Assembly (NCBI RefSeq): GCF_016862315.1
Contig: NZ_BOMS01000090.1
Location: forward strand, 1-64,000
Direction: 5' to 3'
From: Actinoplanes palleronii
GTDB lineage: Bacteria > Actinomycetota > Actinomycetes > Mycobacteriales > Micromonosporaceae
DNA length: 64,000 nucleotides
In this document: one piece after another, positions 52,093 through 58,618 of the stretch
Layout of the letters: each line of letters begins with the position of its first letter
Numbering within the stretch: the first letter of the stretch is position 1
The notes under the pieces: model-generated
Database searches by the model: none
Told to the model about the DNA's origin: nothing
What the model saw: only the letters and a program-made list of their open reading frames with translations
Program-made: the position numbers and the translations under genes

Positions 52093-52350
52093 TCAGTCCG
52101 AGGTCCGGATCTGCTCCAGGTAGATCAGAGGCTCCCGGAGGTACTCCATGAGCTCCCGCAGCGCGTCCTTCTCCGCCGTGGTGATCACGACGTCCTCCTC
52201 CGACAGCGCGCCGACGAGCGTCGTGATCGCCAGGTCCCAGGCCCCGGCGCCCCTGGCGGACAGGACGATCGGCAGGTACTTCGGGCTGATCCTGGGTGCG
52301 AGCTGGTCGGTGATCCGGCGGCTGCGCCGGAGGTAATCGATGACTTCCAT
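52093..52350 (-). CDS. MafI-like putative immunity protein, 85 aa
   Basis: This is a small helical protein (start MEVIDYLRRSRRITDQLAPR) whose second half (AWDLAITTLVGALSEEDVVI) resembles the MafI-type immunity pattern: an alternating helix pair followed by a strand and helix ending in ALRELMEYL. It lies 22 nt after the stop of an EndoU-like nuclease gene and is last in the operon, with a GGGAGA ribosome site. In Neisseria, MafI proteins neutralise MafB toxins, including EndoU types, so binding to the neighbouring nuclease is the expected role. The family match is weak by eye and rests partly on context. Confidence 0.6.
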   Translation of the reverse strand: MEVIDYLRRSRRITDQLAPRISPKYLPIVLSARGAGAWDLAITTLVGALSEEDVVITTAEKDALRELMEYLREPLIYLEQIRTSD

Positions 52351-52372
52351 GGGTCTCCCGTGGGTTCGGTGG

Positions 52373-53023
52373 TCAGGCCGGCGGATTGGTGGTGACGCCC
52401 TCGCCGCTGACGGGGTGGCCGCCGGAGATGCTGCCGTCCTTGTCCAGGGTAACGAGGCAGGTGATGCCGTCGCGGGTGCCGGTGACGGTCCAGCCGTCGT
52501 CGTGAGGACGCGGCGCAGGGCGGCTGTCGGGGTTGACGGCGATGCTCTTGAACCAGCCCTCTACCTGTGCCGTGGTGGTGCCAGGCGGGAAGAGCGTCTT
52601 GTCGGGCACGGTGGACGAGGGCTTGTGGCCGCCATTACCCCTGCCGTCGCCGTCCCAGACCTTGTCCATCGTCCCGTCGCCCATCTGACCGAAGCGGTGC
52701 ATGTCGTACCTGGCGTCGGCGAAGTCGGGGTCGTCCCAGGGGTTCTTGGGCGCCTCCGGCTCGGAGGTTCCGGAGGTGCCGGAGGTCTCGGTGCCCTTCG
52801 GGTGGTACTTCTCGGCGCTCTGAATGCCCTGCTGCTGGGCTGGTCCCACGCGCCTGGGCATCATGCCGGGGCTGAACTTGGGACGCGTGGGGCCATCGCC
52901 GTCACCGCCGCCACCACCGTGCGATGGGGTGGGGCCCGAGGGGTGCTTGTTGTGGAGGCTCGCCACGGCGAACAGGACCACCAGGACGGCGGTGGTCCGC
53001 AGCGCCGCCAGGAGTTGTCGCAT
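52373..53023 (-). CDS. EndoU-family nuclease toxin, 216 aa
   Basis: The C-terminal 90 residues contain GGHKPSSTVPDKTLFPPGTT (His133, Lys142), then GWTVTGTRDGITCLVTLDKD and GSISGG. This follows the bacterial EndoU pattern: a GGH catalytic block, K-T-x-F-P, and a G-x-x-x-G-x-x-x-G-I strand pair. Such domains are RNases in polymorphic toxins. The N-terminal 22 residues form a hydrophobic signal or anchor (AALRTTAVLVVLFAVAS), followed by a Gly/Asp-rich linker. The gene sits between a WXG-like cargo gene (10-nt gap) and a putative immunity gene. A toxin with its own membrane segment, not fused to the WXG domain, suggests a split delivery system. Confidence 0.75.
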   Translation of the reverse strand: MRQLLAALRTTAVLVVLFAVASLHNKHPSGPTPSHGGGGGDGDGPTRPKFSPGMMPRRVGPAQQQGIQSAEKYHPKGTETSGTSGTSEPEAPKNPWDDPDFADARYDMHRFGQMGDGTMDKVWDGDGRGNGGHKPSSTVPDKTLFPPGTTTAQVEGWFKSIAVNPDSRPAPRPHDDGWTVTGTRDGITCLVTLDKDGSISGGHPVSGEGVTTNPPA

Positions 53024-53033
53024 CGAGGGCCGC

Positions 53034-53759
53034 CTAGACGTCGAGGAGTGCGCGGAGGGCGGAGATGCTGGTGATCAGGCCCATCAGCCAGCCGAAGATG
53101 CGTCCGGTCCAGCGGACGACCGCGACCGCGAGCTGGGCGACGACCAGCGGTGTGGCGACGCCGAGGGTGAAGACCTCCTCGGCCAGCCACACCACGACCT
53201 TGGCGATGCAGTCGGCGATGAAGGCACGCACGACCTCCCGCACCGTCTGCACCAGGGTTCCCGCGCCACGGGTCGCGGCACCCATGCCGGCGGCCGTGCC
53301 CGCGAAGATCCCGGCGACGTCGATGTTGCCGGCGAGCATGTAACGGTAGGCGTCGGCGGCGGCGCCCTGCCACTCGTTGAGGTCGCCGACCAGCCGCGCC
53401 TTGAGGTCCTCGGCGATGGAGAACAGCTCATCGGCCATGTTGTCCCAGGTCATGGCGTGCGTCTCGATGATCTCGGGAGCACCGGCGAGCCAGTCGAGGG
53501 CCTGCTTCAGCGGCTCGACCTGCTCGACGGCCCACTCGATGCCCATCGACAGGAGCGTGCTGAACGGGTCGATGGCGATGGACGCCCCGTCGAGAGCGGC
53601 GCCCATGCCCGCGATCGAGCCGTCGATCCAGCTGCCGGAGTCGATGGCGTCCTTGATGCCTTTGTAGTCGTCGGCGAGCGGCAGGCCGGTCCAGTCGTCG
53701 CGGTGCGCGGCGCTGGTCGACGAGATGTCGGAGGTCGTGGCGATCAGTGGGTTGCTCAT
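53034..53759 (-). CDS. WXG/PPE-like type VII substrate with hydrophobic C-terminus, 241 aa
   Basis: Residues about 60-175 form a helical bundle with the W-Q-G turn at residues 130-132 (LNEWQGAAADAYRYM), the hallmark of WXG100/LXG-like export domains. The C-terminal 60 residues include two hydrophobic helices (IAKVVVWLAEEVF and VVAQLAVAVVRW) that could insert into membranes or shield the toxin. It is transcribed immediately upstream of the EndoU nuclease gene and downstream of an EspC-like protein, so it may carry or help translocate the nuclease. ATG 53759. Confidence 0.82.
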   Translation of the reverse strand: MSNPLIATTSDISSTSAAHRDDWTGLPLADDYKGIKDAIDSGSWIDGSIAGMGAALDGASIAIDPFSTLLSMGIEWAVEQVEPLKQALDWLAGAPEIIETHAMTWDNMADELFSIAEDLKARLVGDLNEWQGAAADAYRYMLAGNIDVAGIFAGTAAGMGAATRGAGTLVQTVREVVRAFIADCIAKVVVWLAEEVFTLGVATPLVVAQLAVAVVRWTGRIFGWLMGLITSISALRALLDV

Positions 53760-53776
53760 GAGGGCGCCGGGGCCGC

Positions 53777-54091
53777 TCAGGTCGCGGAGCGGAAGGAGTT
53801 GAAGCCGCCGGTGGTCGACTCCTCGGTCCGCTGGTAGGCGTCGGCGGTCTTCTTGATTCCCGCGGCGAGCAGCTCGATGTTCTCGGCGAGCATCCCCACG
53901 CCCTTGTCCTGGTCCCGGTGGCGTTCCTCCATGACGGGCGGGAGGAACTGGCAGAGCTCCCCGTAGGCACCGTCGGCCTGGAAGATCGCGCCGCTCGCGG
54001 CCTTGATCGCGGCGAAGCGGTCATGAATGGCCAACATGGCCGTGGCGTGCGCGCGCAGGGCCTCGATGTCGACCTCGAACCCACCGGCCAT
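53777..54091 (-). CDS. EspC/DUF2580-like ESX-associated protein, 104 aa
   Basis: The sequence begins FEVDIEALRAHATAMLAIHD and continues with DGAYGELCQFLPPVME and LAAGIKKTADAYQRTEE. This matches the small helical EspC-like family (excreted ESX proteins): an N-terminal V-D-x-x-x-L-x-x-H-A motif and a central A-Y-G-x-L-C. I set the start at ATG 54091, overlapping the preceding YbaB-like stop by one base, because it precedes the first sensible residues. The protein is likely secreted or binds the WXG-like cargo encoded downstream. Confidence 0.85.
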   Translation of the reverse strand: MAGGFEVDIEALRAHATAMLAIHDRFAAIKAASGAIFQADGAYGELCQFLPPVMEERHRDQDKGVGMLAENIELLAAGIKKTADAYQRTEESTTGGFNSFRSAT

Positions 54092-54483
54092 CAGTACCGC
54101 ACCTCGTCGTCCTCGGTGCCGGCGGTCCGGAATCCGGCCAGCAGGGCCCGGCCGGTCGCCGAGTCGGCGCCGACCGTCTCCCGCACGACCTCGGCGGCGG
54201 CCTCGGCGAGCTTGACCCGCGCGTTGCGATAGGCGCCCATGATCGCCAGCTGCGACTGCTCCAGGCTCAGGCGCTGCACCCGCGCGGAAAGCCGGACGTC
54301 GGCCATCGCCCCCGTGGAGTCGACGGTGACCTCGACGGCCCCGCTGGCGTCGGCGGCCGTGACCCGCAGCGCGCTCAAGCCGGCAGCGGCGGCCTGCGTG
54401 TCGGCGGCCCGGCGCGAGGCATCGGCCTGCCAGGCCTCCAGGCGTTCCCGCGCATCCTCGGCGTCCAACAGCGAACCACCCAC
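54091..54483 (-). CDS. YbaB/EbfC-like protein of the second ESX cargo operon, 130 aa
   Basis: An N-terminal coiled-coil helix (DARERLEAWQADASRRAADT) is followed by a beta region (VTAADASGAVEVTVDSTGAM), then LSLEQSQLAIMGAYRNARVKLAE as the long helix. This is the YbaB/EbfC layout also seen in the 138-aa protein that opens the giant-toxin operon. The start is uncertain. I take GTG 54483 because the upstream sequence encodes a hydrophobic stretch atypical for the family. The stop overlaps the EspC-like start. It is the first gene of the operon, as in the giant-toxin locus. Confidence 0.75.
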   Translation of the reverse strand: MGGSLLDAEDARERLEAWQADASRRAADTQAAAAGLSALRVTAADASGAVEVTVDSTGAMADVRLSARVQRLSLEQSQLAIMGAYRNARVKLAEAAAEVVRETVGADSATGRALLAGFRTAGTEDDEVRY

Positions 54484-54660
54484 CGTGCCCCCGATTCCGT
54501 AGCCGATCAAGAGATAGAAGGGCGCCAGTGTAGCCGCGATCCGCCACACCAAGATTGCCGAGCGCGGGAAGCGGCCCTTCCCCGAAGGCGTCCGGGAGAT
54601 CGTGTGGAGGTTCTGTGACGGGCCTTCCACCGGGGCGGCCGGGACGCCAGAGTCGTCGGC

Positions 54661-55128
54661 ATGACGCTCCGACCTCACCCCGGGACGCCGCTGCGGAGCC
54701 GGCGCGGCCTGCTGCAGACCGCGCTCAGCTGCTCCGGCTGGCTGCTGCTGGTTCCGCTGGTCTGGTTCACGCAGGACCCGCGCTTCGGCGGGTCGTATGT
54801 CAGCCTGCCGATCTGGCTGGCCGCCCTGCTGTTCGCGGCCCTGATGTCGACCACGACCATCCTGCTCGCCTGTATGCAGCGCTCCTGGGGAGTCGCCCTG
54901 GTCAGCCTGGCCCTGGCCGCCACCGGCATGGCCTTCACCCTGCGGCAGAGTTCCCAGATCGACTACGCCGAGTACCAGGTCAGCTCGCACCGCACCGAAC
55001 TCGCCGCGCTGGCCCAGGACTACCGCGTCGGCCGGTTGACCGTCGACCTGACGATGATCCCCACCGCGGATGGCAACCGTGGCCGGCCGGAACGGGAGCT
55101 GGGCGACGGCTGGTGGTGGGTGGCCTAG
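54661..55128 (+). CDS. small membrane protein, 155 aa, unknown
   Basis: Three hydrophobic segments span residues about 20-100 (LSCSGWLLLVPLVWF, LPIWLAALLFAALM and WGVALVSLALAATGMAFTL). A soluble C-terminal tail follows that contains DYAEYQVSSHRTELAALA and ends in WWWVA. I do not recognise a family. It starts at ATG 54661, 178 nt from the divergent second ESX cargo operon. Its 3' end overlaps the convergent MBL-fold gene by 4 nt. A role in the neighbouring secretion operon is possible but unsupported beyond position. Confidence 0.7.
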   Translation: MTLRPHPGTPLRSRRGLLQTALSCSGWLLLVPLVWFTQDPRFGGSYVSLPIWLAALLFAALMSTTTILLACMQRSWGVALVSLALAATGMAFTLRQSSQIDYAEYQVSSHRTELAALAQDYRVGRLTVDLTMIPTADGNRGRPERELGDGWWWVA

Positions 55129-55850
55129 AGCTGCACGCGATCGAGCAGGCCGGCCGTGGTGAACGCCTTCACGAGGGGGTCGTGGCCCTCGGTGAAGTGC
55201 GCCCAGCTGTCGAAGTGCACCAGCACGACCTGCTCCGCGGCGAGAACGCGCGCGGCCTCGGCGGCCTGCTCGCTGTCCAGGGTGAGCAGGGCGCCGTCGA
55301 AGAGCCCGGTGCGGACCGCGCCGGCGAACAGGATCGCGGTGTGGATCGGCGCGAACCGCGCGGCGATCTCCTCGACGATCTCCAGGGACGCGTTGTCGCC
55401 GCTGACGTAGACGGTGGGCAGGCCGTCACCGGTCAGTACGAAGCCGGTGACGTCACCGGTGATCGGCTCGCAGCCCTCCGGGCCGTGCCGGGCCGGGACA
55501 CCGGTGATCGTGACCGCGCCGAGCCGGGTCGACTCCCACGGGGCCAGACCGCGGGCGGTGCCGCCGAGGCGTTCCGCGCCGCTGGGCGTGGTCAGAGTCA
55601 GGGGTACGTCGGCGAGCAGCGCCCGGCCGGAGTCGTCCAGGTTGTCGGCATGCTCGTCGTGCGAGAGCAGCACCGCATCGATCCGGCCGAGCTCGGACGG
55701 CTGGGCGGCGGCGGGGGCGAGCTTGACCAGCGTGGTGCCGCTCGGCGAGGGGTAGCTGCGGGGCTCGTCGAACGTCGGGTCGGTGAGGAAGCGCAGGCCA
55801 CCGTACTCAAAAAAGGCGGTCGGACCACCAAGAACCTTGACGGAAATCAT
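55125..55850 (-). CDS. MBL-fold metal-dependent hydrolase (UlaG-like), 241 aa
   Basis: The metallo-beta-lactamase motif appears as LLSHDEHADNLD, an H-x-[ED]-H-x-D-N variant, with downstream metal residues in VPARHGPEG, YVSGDN and VLVHFDSWAHF. The fold is that of UlaG-like soluble hydrolases. The N-terminus (VKVLGGPTAFFEYGGLRFLTDPTF) is typical of this group. The substrate is unknown. It is divergent from a CGNR regulator, with three TCACGGAT boxes in between, so expression is probably controlled by that regulator. ATG 55850. Confidence 0.9.
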   Translation of the reverse strand: MISVKVLGGPTAFFEYGGLRFLTDPTFDEPRSYPSPSGTTLVKLAPAAAQPSELGRIDAVLLSHDEHADNLDDSGRALLADVPLTLTTPSGAERLGGTARGLAPWESTRLGAVTITGVPARHGPEGCEPITGDVTGFVLTGDGLPTVYVSGDNASLEIVEEIAARFAPIHTAILFAGAVRTGLFDGALLTLDSEQAAEAARVLAAEQVVLVHFDSWAHFTEGHDPLVKAFTTAGLLDRVQL

Positions 55851-55857
55851 GGATACC

Positions 55858-55906
55858 TCACGGATAGCAGTGGTGTCATCCGTGATGCTAGCCGTTTGTC
55901 ACGGAT
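55858..55906. promoter_or_regulatory. CGNR operator: three TCACGGAT boxes
   Basis: TCACGGAT occurs at 55858-55865, inverted (ATCCGTGA) at 55878-55885, and direct again at 55899-55906, overlapping the regulator's start codon. The first two form a perfect 8-bp inverted repeat with a 12-nt spacer. The array occupies nearly the whole 54-nt gap between the divergent hydrolase and CGNR genes. Confidence 0.8.
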
Positions 55907-56498
55907 GAGCGCAACCAGTACCGTGAGAAACGTGATCGACACTGCGCCGGGGGCGGACCGGCACCCGGGCCTGGACCTCGCCAACAGCCGCCTCGCCGTC
56001 CCCGGCGGCCCGCCTGTCGACCTGCTCGACACCCCCGAGGCGGCGACGCACTGGTTGGTCGAGCGGCAGCTCGTTCCGGCGGACGCCGAGCTACGGGAGA
56101 TCTGCGCGGGGCGCCTGCGCGGTCTCCGCGAGCAGATCCGCGAGCTGCTCGCCGCACGCGCGCACGAGACCGAGCCACCGGCAGCGGCGCTGAGCGCCAT
56201 CAATACCGCGCTCAGCCGGGTGCCGACCGCGAACGAGCTGCGCTGGGATCCGGCCCTCGGCCTGCACCGCGCCGCGCCGCACCCCACCGACCAGGTGGTC
56301 GACCACGCCCTCGGCCTGCTCGCCGCCGACGTCGCGGATCTGCTCACCGGCGCGGACGCGGAACGCCTGACGGCCTGCAACTCCCGCCCGTGCCAGCGGT
56401 TCCTGCTGCGCAGCGGCCGGCGCCAGTGGTGCTCGGTGCGCTGCGGCGACCGGGCCCGGGCCGCGCGCGCCTACGCCAAGCGCACTGACAAGAACTAA
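55905..56498 (+). CDS. CGNR zinc-finger transcriptional regulator, 197 aa
   Basis: The C-terminus holds the CGNR-type zinc knuckle: Cys in TACNSRPCQRFLLR and Cys in QWCSVRCGDRARAARAYAK. The N-terminal half is the ABATE-like helical stress-sensing domain with LDLANSRLAVPGG and LREQIRELLAARA. I start at ATG 55905. GTG 55923 is an alternative, because the upstream ribosome site is weak and the ATG lies inside the third TCACGGAT box. It likely regulates itself and the divergent MBL-fold hydrolase. Its 3' end overlaps the Lrp gene by 4 nt. Confidence 0.88.
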   Translation: MSATSTVRNVIDTAPGADRHPGLDLANSRLAVPGGPPVDLLDTPEAATHWLVERQLVPADAELREICAGRLRGLREQIRELLAARAHETEPPAAALSAINTALSRVPTANELRWDPALGLHRAAPHPTDQVVDHALGLLAADVADLLTGADAERLTACNSRPCQRFLLRSGRRQWCSVRCGDRARAARAYAKRTDKN

Positions 56499-56938
56499 CC
56501 GAGATCGATCGGGCGCTCGAAGAACGTCTCCAGCACCACCACCGTCTGCGTGCCGCTCACCCCGGCGATCGCGTAGATCCCCCGCAGCGTCGCCTGCAAC
56601 TCCTCGGTGGTCGCCGTGCGCACCTTGACCAGCAGCGACGACGCCCCGGCCACCACGTGCGCCTCCTGGATCGCCGGGATCGCGAGCAGCGCGTCCCGGG
56701 TCGGCGGATCACCCATCCACGCCCCCGCGTCGATCATCACGTACGCGGCGACCCCGCGGCCCACGGCGGCCGGGTCGACCTCGACGGTGGTCCGGCGGAT
56801 CACGCCACGCTCGCGCAGCTTGCGGACCCGGTCGTGCGCCGACGCCGCGGAGAGTCCCACCGCCCGGCCCAGCTCGGCATACGACCGCGTCGCGTCCTCC
56901 TGCAACTGCACGAGCAGCCGCCGATCCACCTCATCCAC
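56495..56938 (-). CDS. Lrp/AsnC family transcriptional regulator, 147 aa
   Basis: The N-terminal HTH (MDEVDRRLLVQLQEDATRSY, then ELGRAVGLSAASAHDRVRKL) and the C-terminal RAM effector-binding domain (YVMIDAG, EAHVVAGASSLLVKV) are typical of Lrp/AsnC. It starts at GTG 56938 with AGGAG 6 nt upstream. It is divergent from a gluconolactonase-like gene, which it may regulate in response to an amino acid or related ligand. The recognition by domain is firm, and the target is inference. Confidence 0.93.
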   Translation of the reverse strand: MDEVDRRLLVQLQEDATRSYAELGRAVGLSAASAHDRVRKLRERGVIRRTTVEVDPAAVGRGVAAYVMIDAGAWMGDPPTRDALLAIPAIQEAHVVAGASSLLVKVRTATTEELQATLRGIYAIAGVSGTQTVVVLETFFERPIDLG

Positions 56939-56992
56939 CCGTACTCCTAATGATATTCGTCAAAAGACGGCCTTGACCGTACCAGGTTCGGT

Positions 56993-57904
56993 ATGGCTAC
57001 GATTCGATCCATGGTTCTCGCTGAATTCAAGATGGTCGACGAACGGTTCCGCTACCTCGACGGCGACTTCGTGGTGGAACAGCTGCACACCGGCGCCCGC
57101 AAGACCGAGGGCCCGGCGTATTTCCCGGCCGGCCGCTATCTGGTGTGGAGCGACATCCCCAACGACCGGCTGATGCGCTGGGACGAGACCAGCGGCGCGG
57201 TCGGCGTGTTCCGGCACGCCGCCGGATACCCGAACGGCAACACCGTCGACCGGCAGGGCCGGCTGATCACCTGCGAGCAGGGCCACCGGCGGGTCACCCG
57301 CACCGAGCACGACGGCGCGGTCACCGTGCTGGCCGATTCCTATCAGGGCAAACGCCTGAACAGCCCGAACGACGTGGTGGTCCGCTCCGACGGCACGATC
57401 TGGTTCACCGACCCGGTGTACGGCATCGCCAGCGACTACGAGGGCCACAAGGCGGACAGCGAGTTCGGCGGCGCCTGCTACGTCTTCCGCCTCGACCCGG
57501 CCACCGGCGACCTGCGCATCGTCGCCGACGACTTCTGCCGCCCGAACGGCCTGGCCTTCTCCCCCGACGAGCAGCAACTCTTCATCGCCGACACCCGGCA
57601 GGAACCCAGCCACATCCGAGTCTTCGACGTCACCGCCGACGGCATGCTGACCGGCGGGAAAATCTTCGCCACCTGCGATTACGGCCGCTTCGACGGCCTG
57701 CGCGCCGACGCGGAGGGCCGCATCTGGGCGGCCGCGTGGGACGGCGTGCACTGCTTCGCCCCGGACGGCACGCTGATCGGCAAACTGCTGCTACCGGAGT
57801 CGGTCGCCAACCTGACGTTCGGCGGCCCGGCCCTCAACCACCTGTTCATCGCCGCGGGCACCTCGGTCTACACGCTGCGCGTGACCTTCAACGGCGCCCG
57901 CTGA
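56993..57904 (+). CDS. SMP-30/gluconolactonase/LRE family protein, 303 aa
   Basis: This is a six-bladed beta-propeller with the conserved metal ligands: Glu in TEGPAYFP, Asn in LNSPNDVVV, Asn in RPNGLAFSPD and Asp in RFDGLRAD. These enzymes hydrolyse sugar-acid lactones or related esters. There is no signal peptide. The start at 56993 has AGGTTCGGT before it. An in-frame ATG at 57011 is an alternative. The divergent Lrp-type regulator suggests substrate-dependent control. The gene converges with a lipoprotein gene 20 nt downstream. Confidence 0.92.
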   Translation: MATIRSMVLAEFKMVDERFRYLDGDFVVEQLHTGARKTEGPAYFPAGRYLVWSDIPNDRLMRWDETSGAVGVFRHAAGYPNGNTVDRQGRLITCEQGHRRVTRTEHDGAVTVLADSYQGKRLNSPNDVVVRSDGTIWFTDPVYGIASDYEGHKADSEFGGACYVFRLDPATGDLRIVADDFCRPNGLAFSPDEQQLFIADTRQEPSHIRVFDVTADGMLTGGKIFATCDYGRFDGLRADAEGRIWAAAWDGVHCFAPDGTLIGKLLLPESVANLTFGGPALNHLFIAAGTSVYTLRVTFNGAR

Positions 57905-57924
57905 CCCCGGATGCCGGCCCCACG

Positions 57925-58470
57925 TCAGCTGGATGGGGAGGGGGTGCCGGCGCCGAGGGCGACGCCGAGCCTGGCCACCACGGCCGCGTAGGCGGTGTCG
58001 CCCCTGGTGAGCGTGGTCTTGGCCGCGGCGACCTGAGCGGCGTCGCCGGCGGTGGCACCGGTGCGGCAGTCCTTCGCGCCCTGCTGCAAATCCGTGAGCG
58101 CCGACGACCACAGTGCCTGGGCCTGCGGGTCGGGAATGGGGTCGAACTTCGTGATGATGGTGAGATCGTGATCGAGGAAGTCGCAGGCCGACCGGATGTT
58201 CGAGAAGTCGGCCGCGGCGGCCGGGTCGATGGCCATGCTGCGCTTGACTTCGCCGAAGGCGTGGTCGATAGCCTGCAGTCCTTCCCGGTGACGGCTGTCC
58301 TCGAACCACGCGACGAGCTTGACCTGCGCATCCGCGGAGAGCGTCGGCACCTCGGCAGCGGATGACGTGGTGGCGGCAGTCGGCGCGCCGGTGGACGACG
58401 AGCCGCCGCCGCAGGCGGCAAGCGGGACCACAGAACCGGCGATGACCAGACTGAGCAGGAACGGACGCAC
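57925..58470 (-). CDS. secreted lipoprotein, 181 aa, unknown
   Basis: The N-terminal signal peptide ends in the lipobox LAAC (Cys20), followed by GGGSSSTG and a Thr/Ala/Ser-rich linker, so this is a surface-anchored lipoprotein. The mature part is helical (VAWFEDSRHREGLQAIDHAF, then LWSSALTDLQQGAKDC) with two Cys residues that might pair. No enzymatic motif is visible. Translation starts at GTG 58470 with GAGGGAG upstream. I do not recognise a named family. Confidence 0.88.
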   Translation of the reverse strand: MRPFLLSLVIAGSVVPLAACGGGSSSTGAPTAATTSSAAEVPTLSADAQVKLVAWFEDSRHREGLQAIDHAFGEVKRSMAIDPAAAADFSNIRSACDFLDHDLTIITKFDPIPDPQAQALWSSALTDLQQGAKDCRTGATAGDAAQVAAAKTTLTRGDTAYAAVVARLGVALGAGTPSPSS

Positions 58471-58618
58471 GAAGACTCCCTCTACTGACGTTCCGAAACA
58501 TTACCGCGCCCGGACCCCGGCTGATTTCACACGCGTCGATGCGATGGCTGAAGTCGTCCAATGTCGATCCACGACCACCGGGCACGACCAGGTCGCCGCC
58601 GTAGATAACCTGGCCGGT

